Positions 8,572 through 18,146 are shown, counted from the first letter of the stretch. The stretch: 64,000 nt of DNA from Sphingobacterium composti (GCF_009829075.1 NZ_WUQZ01000003.1:213280-277279); one strand, 5' to 3'. Notes: a model not told the origin generated them from the sequence alone. Program-made: numbers and translations.

Positions 8572-10197
8572 ATGAATAGAATTTATTCAGAACATTTGGA
8601 TTGGATATTGTCTATTGCAAAGGGACACAAGAGACAACTGTTTCTCTACTTTTTGCTAGAAGTGTCTGCTATATTGTTAACATTATTGTTTATTTTCTAT
8701 TCAAAAAAAACAATTGATATTGCTCTTGATGTATCAATTGGAGATCTTAATGTTACACTTTTTCTAGTAGTTTTATTTGCTTTACTAGGTGTAATTGTGC
8801 GTACTATAAGTCAAAAAATTAATCAACAAACGCAAATTGACATGACATTAAGCTTTCAATATAGCATACTTGAGAAGCAGATGTTATCAATTTGGCAAGT
8901 TATAAAAAAGTGGGACACTGGTGACCTACTTGTGCGAATTAATACCGATTGTGCAGAGATTGTACAAATGATAAGTAATACTTGGATTTCTTTTGTCATC
9001 ACAAGTATTAAAATTATAGCATCTTTTATCTTTCTATACACGATGGATAGTATGCTTGCACTTGTTATCTTGGCAATTACGCCGTTGTTTTTGTTTGTAA
9101 AATTATATTTTCAAAAAATGCGCGCTCTTAATTCGCAAGTTAAGCAGGCGGAAAGTGAAATTGGTACTGCGGCACAAGAAAATTTGAGAAATCGTGTCAC
9201 GCTTAGGGCTTTAGGGATATTGACAGAACGACTCACATATTTTAAACAAAAGCAAGAAAAATATGCTTCATTAAGATATAAATATTTAAATTTCAACTTA
9301 TTATCTCAAGGAATGATGCGCTCAGCCTTAAGTGTAGGTTATTTAATCGCATTCGGATGGGGTATCTACAAGCTACAAAGTTCAGCTATTACTTTTGGAA
9401 CTATGACCGCGTTTTTGCAGCTTGTAAATCAAATACAAACACCAATTTTGACTTTAGGTTCTTTTTTTCCGGCATTTGTTCGATTTGGAGTCTCATCTGA
9501 ACGTATTAAGGAAATTAATGTTTTGGCACAAGAGCCATTACATCAGCATATTAGGTATGCTAATATTAATAGCTTAAAATTGGAAAAGGTCAATTTTAGT
9601 TATGATAAAGAAATTATAATTAAAGATTTAACTACATCTTTTCAAAAAGGAGAGATTGTAGCCATATTAGGAGCTAGTGGAAAAGGTAAGACCACATTGA
9701 TTCGACTATTATTAGGTCTTGTAAAACCCAACACGGGAGCAATATATATAGAGCATGATGATAATTTAACACAATTATCTACTGCTCATATAGACAATTA
9801 CTCCTATGTTCCTCAAGGAAATACTTTGTTGTCAGGCTCGATTCGAGATAACGTCGTATTAGGACAAAGACATATTTCAGATGAACGTATAAAAGAGGCG
9901 TTATATTTGAGTTGCGCCGAATTTGTTTATGACTTGTCCGATGGGCTTGACACCAAAATAGGTGAAGGTGGTTTGGGATTATCTGAAGGTCAGGCACAAA
10001 GAATAGCAATAGCAAGAGCAATACTGAGAAATAGAAATGTTTGGTTATTTGATGAGGCGACATCTGCCTTGGATCAAGATACAATTAACCTAATGTTGCA
10101 AAGAATAAAATATTTAATTCAAGATAAGATTGTTATTTTTGTTACACATGACCAAAACGTTGCTTTAACGTGTGACAAAAAATTATTAATTAACTAA
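8572..10197 (+). CDS. ABC transporter, fused permease and ATPase
   Basis: A 541-residue half-transporter expected to work as a homodimer in the inner membrane. About residues 20-290 hold six hydrophobic segments of a type-I exporter domain. The ATPase half has Walker A GASGKGKTT (about residue 366), a Q-loop in YVPQGN, signature LSEGQAQR (one change from LSGGQ), Walker B VWLFDEATSALD and an H-loop in FVTHDQ. There is no N-terminal C39 peptidase domain, so leader removal would need a separate enzyme, possibly the Ser-His peptidase two genes upstream of the nucleotidyltransferase. Cargo could be a peptide or a lipid-linked intermediate; the neighbours favour the former. Confidence 0.88.
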   Translation: MNRIYSEHLDWILSIAKGHKRQLFLYFLLEVSAILLTLLFIFYSKKTIDIALDVSIGDLNVTLFLVVLFALLGVIVRTISQKINQQTQIDMTLSFQYSILEKQMLSIWQVIKKWDTGDLLVRINTDCAEIVQMISNTWISFVITSIKIIASFIFLYTMDSMLALVILAITPLFLFVKLYFQKMRALNSQVKQAESEIGTAAQENLRNRVTLRALGILTERLTYFKQKQEKYASLRYKYLNFNLLSQGMMRSALSVGYLIAFGWGIYKLQSSAITFGTMTAFLQLVNQIQTPILTLGSFFPAFVRFGVSSERIKEINVLAQEPLHQHIRYANINSLKLEKVNFSYDKEIIIKDLTTSFQKGEIVAILGASGKGKTTLIRLLLGLVKPNTGAIYIEHDDNLTQLSTAHIDNYSYVPQGNTLLSGSIRDNVVLGQRHISDERIKEALYLSCAEFVYDLSDGLDTKIGEGGLGLSEGQAQRIAIARAILRNRNVWLFDEATSALDQDTINLMLQRIKYLIQDKIVIFVTHDQNVALTCDKKLLIN

Positions 10198-10236
10198 ACT
10201 TACCTGTATTTTAAAGTAGGAATAAAAAGATATACT

Positions 10237-11133
10237 GTGATAGAAAAAACACTTTATTATAACATTGCAGATTTACAACTGGAAATTACGCTTCCAAAAG
10301 AAAGTGATTTGTCCATAATATTACCAAATTTTCAACCTTTTTTATCGGATTTTATTTCAGATAAGCCTGTTTCATGTCGTGTTTATTTCTCATTAGTAGA
10401 TTTAGATTTTGATAGGGAAAATTCTACCTTATTAAGTGATATATCTATTATATGGGGAGATAGATTTACATTTCATGAAACAGAAGATTTTTATTGGACT
10501 CTTATACAATATGGCTCTGACCCATCTAAATATTGGAAAATGCGGAGTTCAAAAGATTTTAAGTTAAATACAATATACTGTGGAAATATTGGTGATAAAA
10601 AGAATAATTTTATTAGCTGGTATTGTATGGTGGCATTTGCGCAGTCTGCTCTTTTGCATAAATGTATATTAATCCATGCTTCTGTCGTTACTAATGATAA
10701 ATTTGGGTATGCATTTTTAGGGAAAAGCGGAACGGGAAAGAGTACACATAGTCGATTATGGCTCGCTTATCTTCAGGGATTCAACTTGTTAAATGATGAT
10801 AATCCAGCTATTCGTGTAACAAATGATAGTATTTTGATTTACGGTACGCCGTGGAGTGGTAAAACACCATGTTATATTAATGATGTACGACCATTAAAAG
10901 GATTAGTCCGTTTGAAACAAGCGCCTTATAATTTATTTGAAATACGCAAAAATAAGGATGCTTTATTGGCACTTTTGCCGAGTTGTTCAGCGATTCGTTG
11001 GAATAAAAACTTGTATTCTACACTAGTTAATATATTGATAGATATTATTAATCTAACTACAATAGCAGAGTTACAGTGCTTACCTAATGAAAGCGCAGCG
11101 AAGCTATGTTTTAATGAACTAAATAAAGAATAA
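10237..11133 (+). CDS. HPr kinase/phosphorylase-like P-loop kinase
   Basis: A 298-residue protein whose C-terminal half resembles the HPr kinase catalytic domain: P-loop FLGKSGTGKSTHSRLW at about residues 159-174, then LLNDDNPAIRV as the acidic Walker B-like strand, and YGTPWSGKTPCYIN downstream. The N-terminal half is not the DRTGG domain of true HprK. Homologues occur in lasso-peptide and other PqqD-linked clusters, where the kinase phosphorylates a precursor peptide. It starts with GTG at 10237 after a 39-bp gap; there is no nearby ATG in frame. The stop is 10 bp from wza, tying the cassette to the export genes. Substrate unknown. Confidence 0.75.
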   Translation: MIEKTLYYNIADLQLEITLPKESDLSIILPNFQPFLSDFISDKPVSCRVYFSLVDLDFDRENSTLLSDISIIWGDRFTFHETEDFYWTLIQYGSDPSKYWKMRSSKDFKLNTIYCGNIGDKKNNFISWYCMVAFAQSALLHKCILIHASVVTNDKFGYAFLGKSGTGKSTHSRLWLAYLQGFNLLNDDNPAIRVTNDSILIYGTPWSGKTPCYINDVRPLKGLVRLKQAPYNLFEIRKNKDALLALLPSCSAIRWNKNLYSTLVNILIDIINLTTIAELQCLPNESAAKLCFNELNKE

Positions 11134-11143
11134 ACTTAGCGTT

Positions 11144-11926
11144 ATGAAAAAAATATCATTATTTATTGGGATTATTATTATAGTATTCTTAGGGTCTTGT
11201 GGTATGTCTGAGAAAGTGGTGTATTTAAAAGATCTAGAACCTAACACGTCCTATAATGTCGTACCAATTCCTCCATTAAGAATACAGAAAAGTGATCGTA
11301 TAAGCATTCAAGTTAGTGCTAAAAATCAGGAATTAGCAGCTCCTTTTAATAATCGTGATGGCGTATATTCGATTTCTGAAGATGGGATTACAAATCCTGT
11401 ATTAATTGATAGGGGGTATTTGGTTGATCAACAGGGAAATATTGAATTTCCAATTCTAGGGACTCTAAAAATAGAGGGGATGACATTAGAAGGGTTGAGA
11501 GATTACATAAAAGATCAATTGTCAACAAAAAATTTGTTAAGCTCACCTGTAGTTAAGATTGAGTTGCTAAATCTAAAGGTTGTTGTAATGGGAGAAACAG
11601 GAAATAAAATCATTACAGCTCCAGATAGTAGATTGACCATATTAGAAGCCATTACAATGGCTGGTGGCCTAACACCTAATTCACAGCCTCATAACATTGC
11701 AGTAATAAGAGAAGAAGATGGTCAACGCAAAATCTATCATAATAATATTGAAAGTAAAGACATATTTAATTCTCCAACATACTATCTTCAACAAAATGAT
11801 TTACTTTATATAGAACCTAAATCTGCTCCTCGAACTATTAAACAACAGCAAAATAGGTTGATATTAACAACTGTATTAAGTCTAGTATCCACGATTACAT
11901 CTGTTTGGGCAATAACAACACGTTAA
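11144..11926 (+). CDS. wza: Wza-like polysaccharide export outer-membrane lipoprotein
   Basis: A 260-residue lipoprotein, smaller than E. coli Wza as is common in Bacteroidota. The signal peptide ends at lipobox FLGSC (Cys19). The polysaccharide export domain follows (RIQKSDRISIQVSAKN and DQQGNIEFPILGTLKIEGMT), then a SLBB-type domain (VVVMGETGNK onwards, with ITMAGGLTPNSQ). The C-terminal hydrophobic segment (about residues 238-256) is the likely membrane-spanning helix of the octameric pore. It lies 10 bp from wzc, with which it forms the export pair. Confidence 0.9.
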   Translation: MKKISLFIGIIIIVFLGSCGMSEKVVYLKDLEPNTSYNVVPIPPLRIQKSDRISIQVSAKNQELAAPFNNRDGVYSISEDGITNPVLIDRGYLVDQQGNIEFPILGTLKIEGMTLEGLRDYIKDQLSTKNLLSSPVVKIELLNLKVVVMGETGNKIITAPDSRLTILEAITMAGGLTPNSQPHNIAVIREEDGQRKIYHNNIESKDIFNSPTYYLQQNDLLYIEPKSAPRTIKQQQNRLILTTVLSLVSTITSVWAITTR

Positions 11927-11936
11927 ATAAATCACA

Positions 11937-14315
11937 ATGGATCAAAATAAAAATAAATCTATAAATGTTTTAGATATACTTAAATATCTATCCTTACATT
12001 GGAAGTGGTACTTATTGTCATTATTAATTTTTTGTGGGTACTATTATTATAATTATAGTATTTCACCGTATGTTTATTCTAAGAATCAAACAGTATTAAT
12101 AAAAACCGCAGGTAATACTCTTTCTGCATCTAGAATGACGAGCAGGAATAACTATTTTAATGTAGTAAATGTTAATAGCGAAATCTTGCAATTAAAGTCC
12201 AAGCATTTAATGCGGATAACAGTTAAAAGATTGAATGCTAATATTAACTATACTGTTCAGGAAGGGCTTAGACATAATGAATTATATATTCATACACCTT
12301 ACAATATTGATTTTCTGGATACTACAGAAACATATAAATCTTTAGATATAAAGGTTCTTGATACTAATAGTTTTGAATTATCTAACTTTTCTAATAATAA
12401 GGAAATTCCAACAATAACCGCATCGCTTAATAAACCTATTTCCACACCTATTGGTAAAATTGTAATTAAAGAAAATACCAATCCTAAGAAAATAGAAATA
12501 GGGGAAAACTTTAAGTTCAAAGCCTCTCATATTCCAATTGAATCCGCGGTATCATCGTTTATAAGCCGGCTTCTCATTCTACAGATGGAAGACGTTGCGT
12601 TATTAAGCATGGGGTTAACAGATTTTTCGCCTGAAAGAGCTACAGATGTTTTAAGTACATTAATTACAGTCTATAATGAGGAATCTCTTAATGAAAAAAA
12701 TAAAGTTGCTGCCGTTACCGCAGATTTTATTAAGGAGCGATTAAATATTATTGAAGAAGATTTAGGAGCTGTAGAAAATAAACTTGAAGGAATTAAAAGT
12801 GCGAATTATGGTTTGGATATAACATCTGCGGGACAGCAATATTGGTCTGAATCTAGAGAGTATATGTCAACCAGCAAAGATATAGAGATTACAAAAGAGG
12901 TTGTAGAAAACTTTCGTGATCGACTAATAAATGCTGATAAAGATGATTTTATTCCAGCTAACACAGGGCTTTTAGATGCTAATATTGAGTCTCAAATTTC
13001 TGCATATAATGCACTTCTATTAAAAAGAAATAGTTATTTAGATGCAAATAGTGGAGCAAATCCAATTGTTGAAGATCTAAATGCTTCACTTATTTCTATG
13101 CAACGTAATATATTACGTGCTATAGATAATGTTATTATTGGCTTTAATGTTAAGATATCTAATTTAAAAAGAGAAGAAGCAGTGGCTATGTCCAAAGCTA
13201 GAAGTTTGCCTTCTCAAGAAAGAATGATTTTAGGTGTTGAGCGTCAACAAAAAGTTAAAGAAGATTTATATATTTTCTTATTAAACAGAAGAGAGGAAAA
13301 TGCTATAAATCAAGCAATGGCAGATGATAATATACGCGTAATAGATCCTGTTTTTGGCAGTGATAGTCCTGTAGCGCCTACAAAGCTTAATAAAATTGCT
13401 CTAGGGATTGCTTTAGGACTTACTTTACCGACAATTATTTTCCTGTTGCAGTTATTCTTAAATAATAAAGTATATACGCGAAGAGAAATAGAGGATGCCA
13501 CTAGTGTGCCTGTGATAACTGAAATTCCCTTAGCCCCTCGAGCTAAAGGTCGTGGTAGTGATGTATTTGTTTCTGAACAAGCCACCGATGAAGTGACAGA
13601 GGCTTTTAGAATATTTCGAACCAACTTAGGTTTTATGACTGCGGGTGAGAAGGATCATAAGGTAATGATGTTTACCTCATTTAATGTTGGTGCGGGAAAA
13701 ACGTTTTCGGTAATCAATCTTGGTGTAAGCTTAACCTTCTTAAAGAAAAGAGTTATTTTGGTGGACTTAGACTTAAGAAAAGGTACCCTAACAAGTCGTA
13801 CAAATTCTCCTATGCCTGTCGGATTGACACATTATCTATCTGATTCGAATGTTTCTATAGATGAAATTATTTATAAAGATAGATTAATAGATGGATTAGA
13901 TGTTATTCCAATTGGAGTAATTGCTCCAAATCCCGTAGAGCTTCTTTTGAGTAATAGATTAGATATGTTATTCAGTATATTAAAAGAGCAGTATGACTAT
14001 ATATTGGTCGATAGTGTTCCATTGGGAATTGTAGCAGATTCATCTATAATTAATAGAGTTACAGATTTGTCTATTTTTATCATTAGATCAGGAAAAATGG
14101 ATAAGCGACAATTAACTGCTATTCAAAAAGTATACGAAGATAATTTATTAACAAATATGTCTGTTTTACTGAATGGAGTTGACTTTAAAGATAAAAAATA
14201 TGGTTACGGCTATGGTTACGGTTATGGCTATGGTTACGGCTACGGTTATGGCTATGGTTACCAATTAGAAAAGCCTTCATTGTGGGGAAGATTGAAAAAG
14301 TTCTTCTTAAATTAG
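11937..14315 (+). CDS. wzc: Wzc-like chain-length regulator and tyrosine autokinase
   Basis: A 792-residue inner-membrane protein. A first membrane helix at about residues 20-37 and a second near 480-500 bracket a periplasmic Wzz-type chain-length domain with coiled coils. The cytoplasmic BY-kinase domain carries FNVGAGKTFSVIN (Walker A, about residue 585), VILVDLDLRKGT (Walker A') and YDYILVDSVPLG (Walker B). The C-terminus is a tyrosine cluster made of ten Gly-Tyr dipeptides (DNA at 14202-14261), the expected site of autophosphorylation that switches polymerisation and export. It is the last gene of the operon, followed by a terminator hairpin. Confidence 0.93.
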   Translation: MDQNKNKSINVLDILKYLSLHWKWYLLSLLIFCGYYYYNYSISPYVYSKNQTVLIKTAGNTLSASRMTSRNNYFNVVNVNSEILQLKSKHLMRITVKRLNANINYTVQEGLRHNELYIHTPYNIDFLDTTETYKSLDIKVLDTNSFELSNFSNNKEIPTITASLNKPISTPIGKIVIKENTNPKKIEIGENFKFKASHIPIESAVSSFISRLLILQMEDVALLSMGLTDFSPERATDVLSTLITVYNEESLNEKNKVAAVTADFIKERLNIIEEDLGAVENKLEGIKSANYGLDITSAGQQYWSESREYMSTSKDIEITKEVVENFRDRLINADKDDFIPANTGLLDANIESQISAYNALLLKRNSYLDANSGANPIVEDLNASLISMQRNILRAIDNVIIGFNVKISNLKREEAVAMSKARSLPSQERMILGVERQQKVKEDLYIFLLNRREENAINQAMADDNIRVIDPVFGSDSPVAPTKLNKIALGIALGLTLPTIIFLLQLFLNNKVYTRREIEDATSVPVITEIPLAPRAKGRGSDVFVSEQATDEVTEAFRIFRTNLGFMTAGEKDHKVMMFTSFNVGAGKTFSVINLGVSLTFLKKRVILVDLDLRKGTLTSRTNSPMPVGLTHYLSDSNVSIDEIIYKDRLIDGLDVIPIGVIAPNPVELLLSNRLDMLFSILKEQYDYILVDSVPLGIVADSSIINRVTDLSIFIIRSGKMDKRQLTAIQKVYEDNLLTNMSVLLNGVDFKDKKYGYGYGYGYGYGYGYGYGYGYQLEKPSLWGRLKKFFLN
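14202..14261 (+). repeat. Ten tandem GGN-TAY hexamers encoding the Gly-Tyr tail of Wzc
   Basis: Ten in-frame 6-bp units (GGT or GGC followed by TAC or TAT) encode ten Gly-Tyr pairs. Third-position variants are mixed along the tract, so it is not a fresh expansion of one unit. Because each unit is six bases, slippage would change tyrosine number without shifting the frame. The tract is the phosphorylated tail of the kinase. Confidence 0.95.
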
Positions 14316-14335
14316 CAGCCAAATATTTAATAAAA

Positions 14336-14363
14336 GCCGTTGTAGATGTAATTCTACAACGGC
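14336..14363 (+). terminator. Terminator hairpin after wzc
   Basis: An 11-bp perfect stem (gccgttgtaga / tctacaacggc) with a 6-nt loop, followed by cttatatttt. It lies 20 bp after the wzc stop and probably ends the polysaccharide transcript. The downstream U-run is short and interrupted. Confidence 0.75.
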
Positions 14364-14455
14364 CTTATATTTTATGCTTATTCTAAAAAAATATTAACAA
14401 TAAAGTTAAATTTGTGAACAATTTAATTTAAAACAACTGATTAATACTATTTTAT

Positions 14456-15691
14456 ATGAAAATTAAAATATATTCTTTCACAATTGCTTTATTAACTATT
14501 TCATCATTGTCTTTTAGCCAAGAGGTTACAAAGGATTCTGTAGTTACTGAGAACAGTGATAAATATAAAGTTGTCACAAATAAATTTTTTGATAACTGGT
14601 TTTTAGGAGCTGGTGGCGGTGTGCAAATTTTATTTGGTGATCATGATAAGCAAATGCAAACTAAGGATAGGCTAACACCAGCTTTTAATGTGAGTCTTGG
14701 AAAATGGTTTACACCAGGTGTTGGTATACGTGCTGGATATACAGGAAACAAGTTAAAAGGTCTTACACATAATAATTCAGCTATTTCAGGTGGGTCTTTA
14801 AAAACTCATTCAACAGGAGAAATCTATCAAGATGTAAAAAATGCAGGCGATAAAGGATATTTAGAAGTACAAGAGTTTAACTATAACCATATTCATGGAG
14901 ATATATTATTTAATGTAGCGAACATTTTTGGCGGTTACAGAGAAAATCGCTTTTATACAATAGCTCCTTTTGTAGGCATAGGATGGGCCTGGGTTAATGA
15001 TGCACCAAAGACTCGCCAGCCATCTATAAATGTTGGTTTATATAATGCATTTAGATTAAGCAGTGCTTTTAATCTAACACTTGATTTAAGAGGATCATTA
15101 GTTAAAGACGATTTTGAAGGAGAAGTTGGTGGACGTAAAGAGGAAGGGATAGTTGCAGGAACTTTGGGGTTAGCATATAACTTCAAAAAACGTAATTGGG
15201 ATAGAGAGAAGGTTGTAACAATTTCTACTTATGATGAAACCGAATTGAATGCACTTCGTGAACGCGTAAATAAATTAGCAAACGATAATGATGCATTAAG
15301 AAAGCAACTTGCAGAATCAGCAAACAAAGATATAACTGATGTGAAGATTGAAAAAAATATTTTAATCTCTCCAATATTAGTTACTTTCCCAATTAATGAA
15401 AGTACTGTAAGTAATGAAGCAAGAGTGAATTTAGGTTTCTTCGCAAAAGCTATTAAAGAAGGAAAATCAAATGTGGTTTACAATATTTCTGGATATGCTG
15501 ATAAAGGAACAGGATCTCCTGCTACTAATGAGCGATTAAGTAAAGCTCGCGCTGAAGCTATCTATAATGTATTGGTGAAGGAGTTTGGTGTGCCTGCTTC
15601 GCAGTTAACAACTAGTCATTATGGTGGAGTGGATAATATGTACTACAATGACCCTCGTTTGAGTAGAGCCGTTATTGTATTAGGGAATTAA
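14456..15691 (+). CDS. OmpA-family outer-membrane protein
   Basis: A 411-residue protein with a signal peptide (cleavage after about residue 21, SLSFSQ). The N-terminal half looks like an eight-stranded beta-barrel with repeated aromatic strand ends such as NWFLGAGGGVQILFG. A short coiled linker near residues 262-290 (LRERVNKLANDNDALRKQLA) follows, then a C-terminal OmpA/MotB-like peptidoglycan-binding domain with NISGYADKGTGSP and NERLSKARAEAIYNVL. It probably links the outer membrane to the cell wall. It lies between two terminators and so is likely monocistronic. Its position right after wzc is conserved in many Bacteroidota surface loci, but a direct role in glycan export is not shown. 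Confidence 0.88.
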   Translation: MKIKIYSFTIALLTISSLSFSQEVTKDSVVTENSDKYKVVTNKFFDNWFLGAGGGVQILFGDHDKQMQTKDRLTPAFNVSLGKWFTPGVGIRAGYTGNKLKGLTHNNSAISGGSLKTHSTGEIYQDVKNAGDKGYLEVQEFNYNHIHGDILFNVANIFGGYRENRFYTIAPFVGIGWAWVNDAPKTRQPSINVGLYNAFRLSSAFNLTLDLRGSLVKDDFEGEVGGRKEEGIVAGTLGLAYNFKKRNWDREKVVTISTYDETELNALRERVNKLANDNDALRKQLAESANKDITDVKIEKNILISPILVTFPINESTVSNEARVNLGFFAKAIKEGKSNVVYNISGYADKGTGSPATNERLSKARAEAIYNVLVKEFGVPASQLTTSHYGGVDNMYYNDPRLSRAVIVLGN

Positions 15692-15712
15692 TTTTAAAAA
15701 AACACTATTTTT

Positions 15713-15746
15713 AAGCCTCAAATGTACTATCATTTGAGGCTTTTTT
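15713..15746 (+). terminator. Rho-independent terminator after the OmpA-family gene
   Basis: A perfect 12-bp stem (aagcctcaaatg / catttgaggctt), 6-nt loop, followed by a T-run. It lies 22 bp after the stop codon. It also lies downstream of the convergent gene that ends at 15784 and could act on both strands, since its left arm begins next to an A/T-rich run. Confidence 0.9.
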
Positions 15747-15783
15747 AATTGGTTTGTATATGAAATATATTTTGTTACTCTTG

Positions 15784-16932
15784 TTATAAATTAAAATCAA
15801 CAATTAGATGCTTGTCACTTCTGATGTATGTAGATACAACCTCGTAAGTAAGTTTGGAAGGATTATCAGTAGTAGTGATTATTTGAGATGATTCCGGGTA
15901 TAGTACTACTTTTTGAGTGCCTTTTCCTGATTTCAAGTGTAATTCAAAATGCAAATCACTATTATTCGATATCTCATAGTATTTAGTTTTTACACCCTGT
16001 GCATTTGATTTTTCGTGATAAGTAGGACTAACCTTTACACAAGCATTAAATAGGTTACGCACATTTTCTTCTTTTCCAAATAAGTATTTGCTTGACCATA
16101 CAACAGTATTACCTTTTTCTAAAGCTTCGCGAATAGACGACGCTGAGCGATCTTTTGCCATAACTAATGTCATAGTACGATGTACACCTTTTCGTTCAAT
16201 ATCATAATCATGTGCGATCAAATTGTGAATGTCTGTATTTCCTAATATAGTTAGATTACGGTCAAGTGCCCAATCTAACGCCTTTTTATGAAACCCGAAA
16301 CCATTAACGACTTCTATACCGTGAAGATTTTTCTCTTTATACATTTTTTCCACGAATGGTAACCATTCGTATGATCCAGGTATTTGCGTAGCTTTCCACC
16401 CTGGGTGATTCCAAAAGATAAATGCTTTCTGATTAACCACCGCTTGAATTGCTTTTTCATCTAAATCATTAGACCTGTCAACCACGAAATCTTTGTCATC
16501 CTGAATAAAGAGTGCATTAAAATGTCCGGGAGGAGTATTTCTTGTAACTTCAGTTCCTTTGATAAGAATAAGATTATTTTCAGCCGCAAGATTTTTAGCT
16601 AATTCATGAGGTCGCATCGGGTTAGGTTTAACATCAGCAGAATGTGGTCTGTATTCAATATGCTCGGTGAACGAAATCGCATCTAATCCTTCTTTCCAAG
16701 CTTCTTGTACTCGTACATTAGGCCAAACATGACCGTCAGTAAATACGGTATGCATATGAAAATCGCACTTAAGCACTGTTAAACCATTTACTTGTGGGAT
16801 ATTGATAATTTCACGCTTTTTTTGATAGCGGAACTCATCCAATCTCATTATACCATTGTCATTACTTGTTTGGGCTTTAGCCTCAATGTTTAAAAGGCTT
16901 AATACAGCAAATAAAATTGATAATTTTTTCAT
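15784..16932 (-). CDS. Secreted PHP-domain phosphoesterase (Sb-PDE-like)
   Basis: A 382-residue protein with a signal peptide (MKKLSILFAVLSLLNIEAKA), hence periplasmic. The PHP metallohydrolase domain follows: DFHMHTVFTDGH (residues 57-68), SFTEHIEYRP near 91, KGTEVTR near 141, FWNHPGW near 190 and GNTDIHN near 245 are the metal-binding His/Asp/Glu positions of the fold. The C-terminal 80 residues look like a beta-rich accessory domain. The family includes phosphodiesterases acting on small organic phosphodiesters. The next gene, 194 bp away on the same strand, is a glycerophosphodiesterase, suggesting shared phosphate scavenging. Substrate not determined. Confidence 0.82.
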   Translation of the reverse strand: MKKLSILFAVLSLLNIEAKAQTSNDNGIMRLDEFRYQKKREIINIPQVNGLTVLKCDFHMHTVFTDGHVWPNVRVQEAWKEGLDAISFTEHIEYRPHSADVKPNPMRPHELAKNLAAENNLILIKGTEVTRNTPPGHFNALFIQDDKDFVVDRSNDLDEKAIQAVVNQKAFIFWNHPGWKATQIPGSYEWLPFVEKMYKEKNLHGIEVVNGFGFHKKALDWALDRNLTILGNTDIHNLIAHDYDIERKGVHRTMTLVMAKDRSASSIREALEKGNTVVWSSKYLFGKEENVRNLFNACVKVSPTYHEKSNAQGVKTKYYEISNNSDLHFELHLKSGKGTQKVVLYPESSQIITTTDNPSKLTYEVVSTYIRSDKHLIVDFNL

Positions 16933-17126
16933 TTTCAGTAAATAGATGTCACAAAACTATTGTTGCTATATAAACAATTTGTTATGTGAAGGTTATTAAA
17001 TAAATTCTTGTATTTGTTATTAAAATTGGTTAAATCTATCTTATTATAAACCACATTAACTGATTAGTTATTTAGGTTTAATCGATTAAATTTGCATATA
17101 TGAATTTACTACTTTAATTCTAACTT

Positions 17127-18017
17127 TTATAGACTCATTTTTAGTTTTTTTAAATATTCAGCTAAATATGCTGGTCTATCAGTTTGAATGATGCGTGCAT
17201 TTAAATCTCTGATGAGGTAACCATACGATCCATTAATATCCTCAACTGCCATATCATCATCGTGACCTCCAGCCATAGTATCCCATAGCGTATTGTACCA
17301 TATTAAGCTTTTACCTTTTAAAGACTTAGTGAGTAGCTTGGGTAAAGGGTTGGTGTCATTCTTAAATAATAACTCAAAGGCAACAGGTTTAAGTTCTCTT
17401 AGAAAATCCTCAATTATTTGTTCCGCATTCGAATTATCCAGGTTAACAATGGGCATATAAATCACTTTGTCTAAGTATTTTCCAAACTGCTTCTTGACCG
17501 TAGCTACATCCTTGTTACCTTTCATTATAATATGATCCGTAGTTTGTGTTTTTTCTAGAAGTTCATATATTTTATCAAACATTTCATATGCTTTATCTAG
17601 ATTTAACATTACTTTTCCTTTAGAGAATAATAATGCTTCCTCCAATGTTGGAATAGTATGTTTTGTACGTATACCTGCGCCATTTTTTAGTTTTAGGTTA
17701 CGTAAGGAGTCTAATGTCCAATCTGTTACTTTTCCTTTGCCGGTTGTTGTTCTTTCTAAAGTCTTATCATGCATAAGTATGATTTGTCCATCTTTTGTTT
17801 TAGCCACATCAATCTCTACAATATTTGCGCCTGCTTGGATGGCTAATTCAATGGCTTTAATAGAGTTTTCAGGCGCCTGTCTCCAATCTCCTCTATGTGC
17901 TACAATAAGTACATTTCTATCATCCCTATTTAATAACGCTTCGCGAATAGGAGTTATTTGTGCGTATAAAGTTTCGCTCGCAAATAGTAGCAATAGACTG
18001 AATAACAGCTTTATCAT
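17127..18017 (-). CDS. Periplasmic glycerophosphodiester phosphodiesterase
   Basis: A 296-residue GDPD-family TIM-barrel enzyme that hydrolyses glycerophosphodiesters to glycerol-3-phosphate and an alcohol. A signal peptide ends near LYAQ (residue 20). Catalytic and metal residues are in place: HRGDW (His41), PENS (Glu50), EIDV (Glu68, Asp70) and MHDKTLERTT (His83). The rest of the barrel is less conserved, as in other Bacteroidota periplasmic members. It lies upstream of the PHP phosphoesterase on the same strand. Confidence 0.88.
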   Translation of the reverse strand: MIKLLFSLLLLFASETLYAQITPIREALLNRDDRNVLIVAHRGDWRQAPENSIKAIELAIQAGANIVEIDVAKTKDGQIILMHDKTLERTTTGKGKVTDWTLDSLRNLKLKNGAGIRTKHTIPTLEEALLFSKGKVMLNLDKAYEMFDKIYELLEKTQTTDHIIMKGNKDVATVKKQFGKYLDKVIYMPIVNLDNSNAEQIIEDFLRELKPVAFELLFKNDTNPLPKLLTKSLKGKSLIWYNTLWDTMAGGHDDDMAVEDINGSYGYLIRDLNARIIQTDRPAYLAEYLKKLKMSL

Positions 18018-18146
18018 AATGGTAGATTTAAGTTTGAATCTTGGTTAAAGTACAATAATAGGAAAAAATTGAATTGTTTATTATTTTGAATTGAAAAATA
18101 TTTTATATACTGAGTGTGATATCTGAATATTATTATTTAATCAGTG

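Noticed and set aside
14202..14261. Short tandem units as a CRISPR-like or minisatellite array
   Set aside because: They are codons of the Wzc Gly-Tyr tail, in frame, with no spacers.
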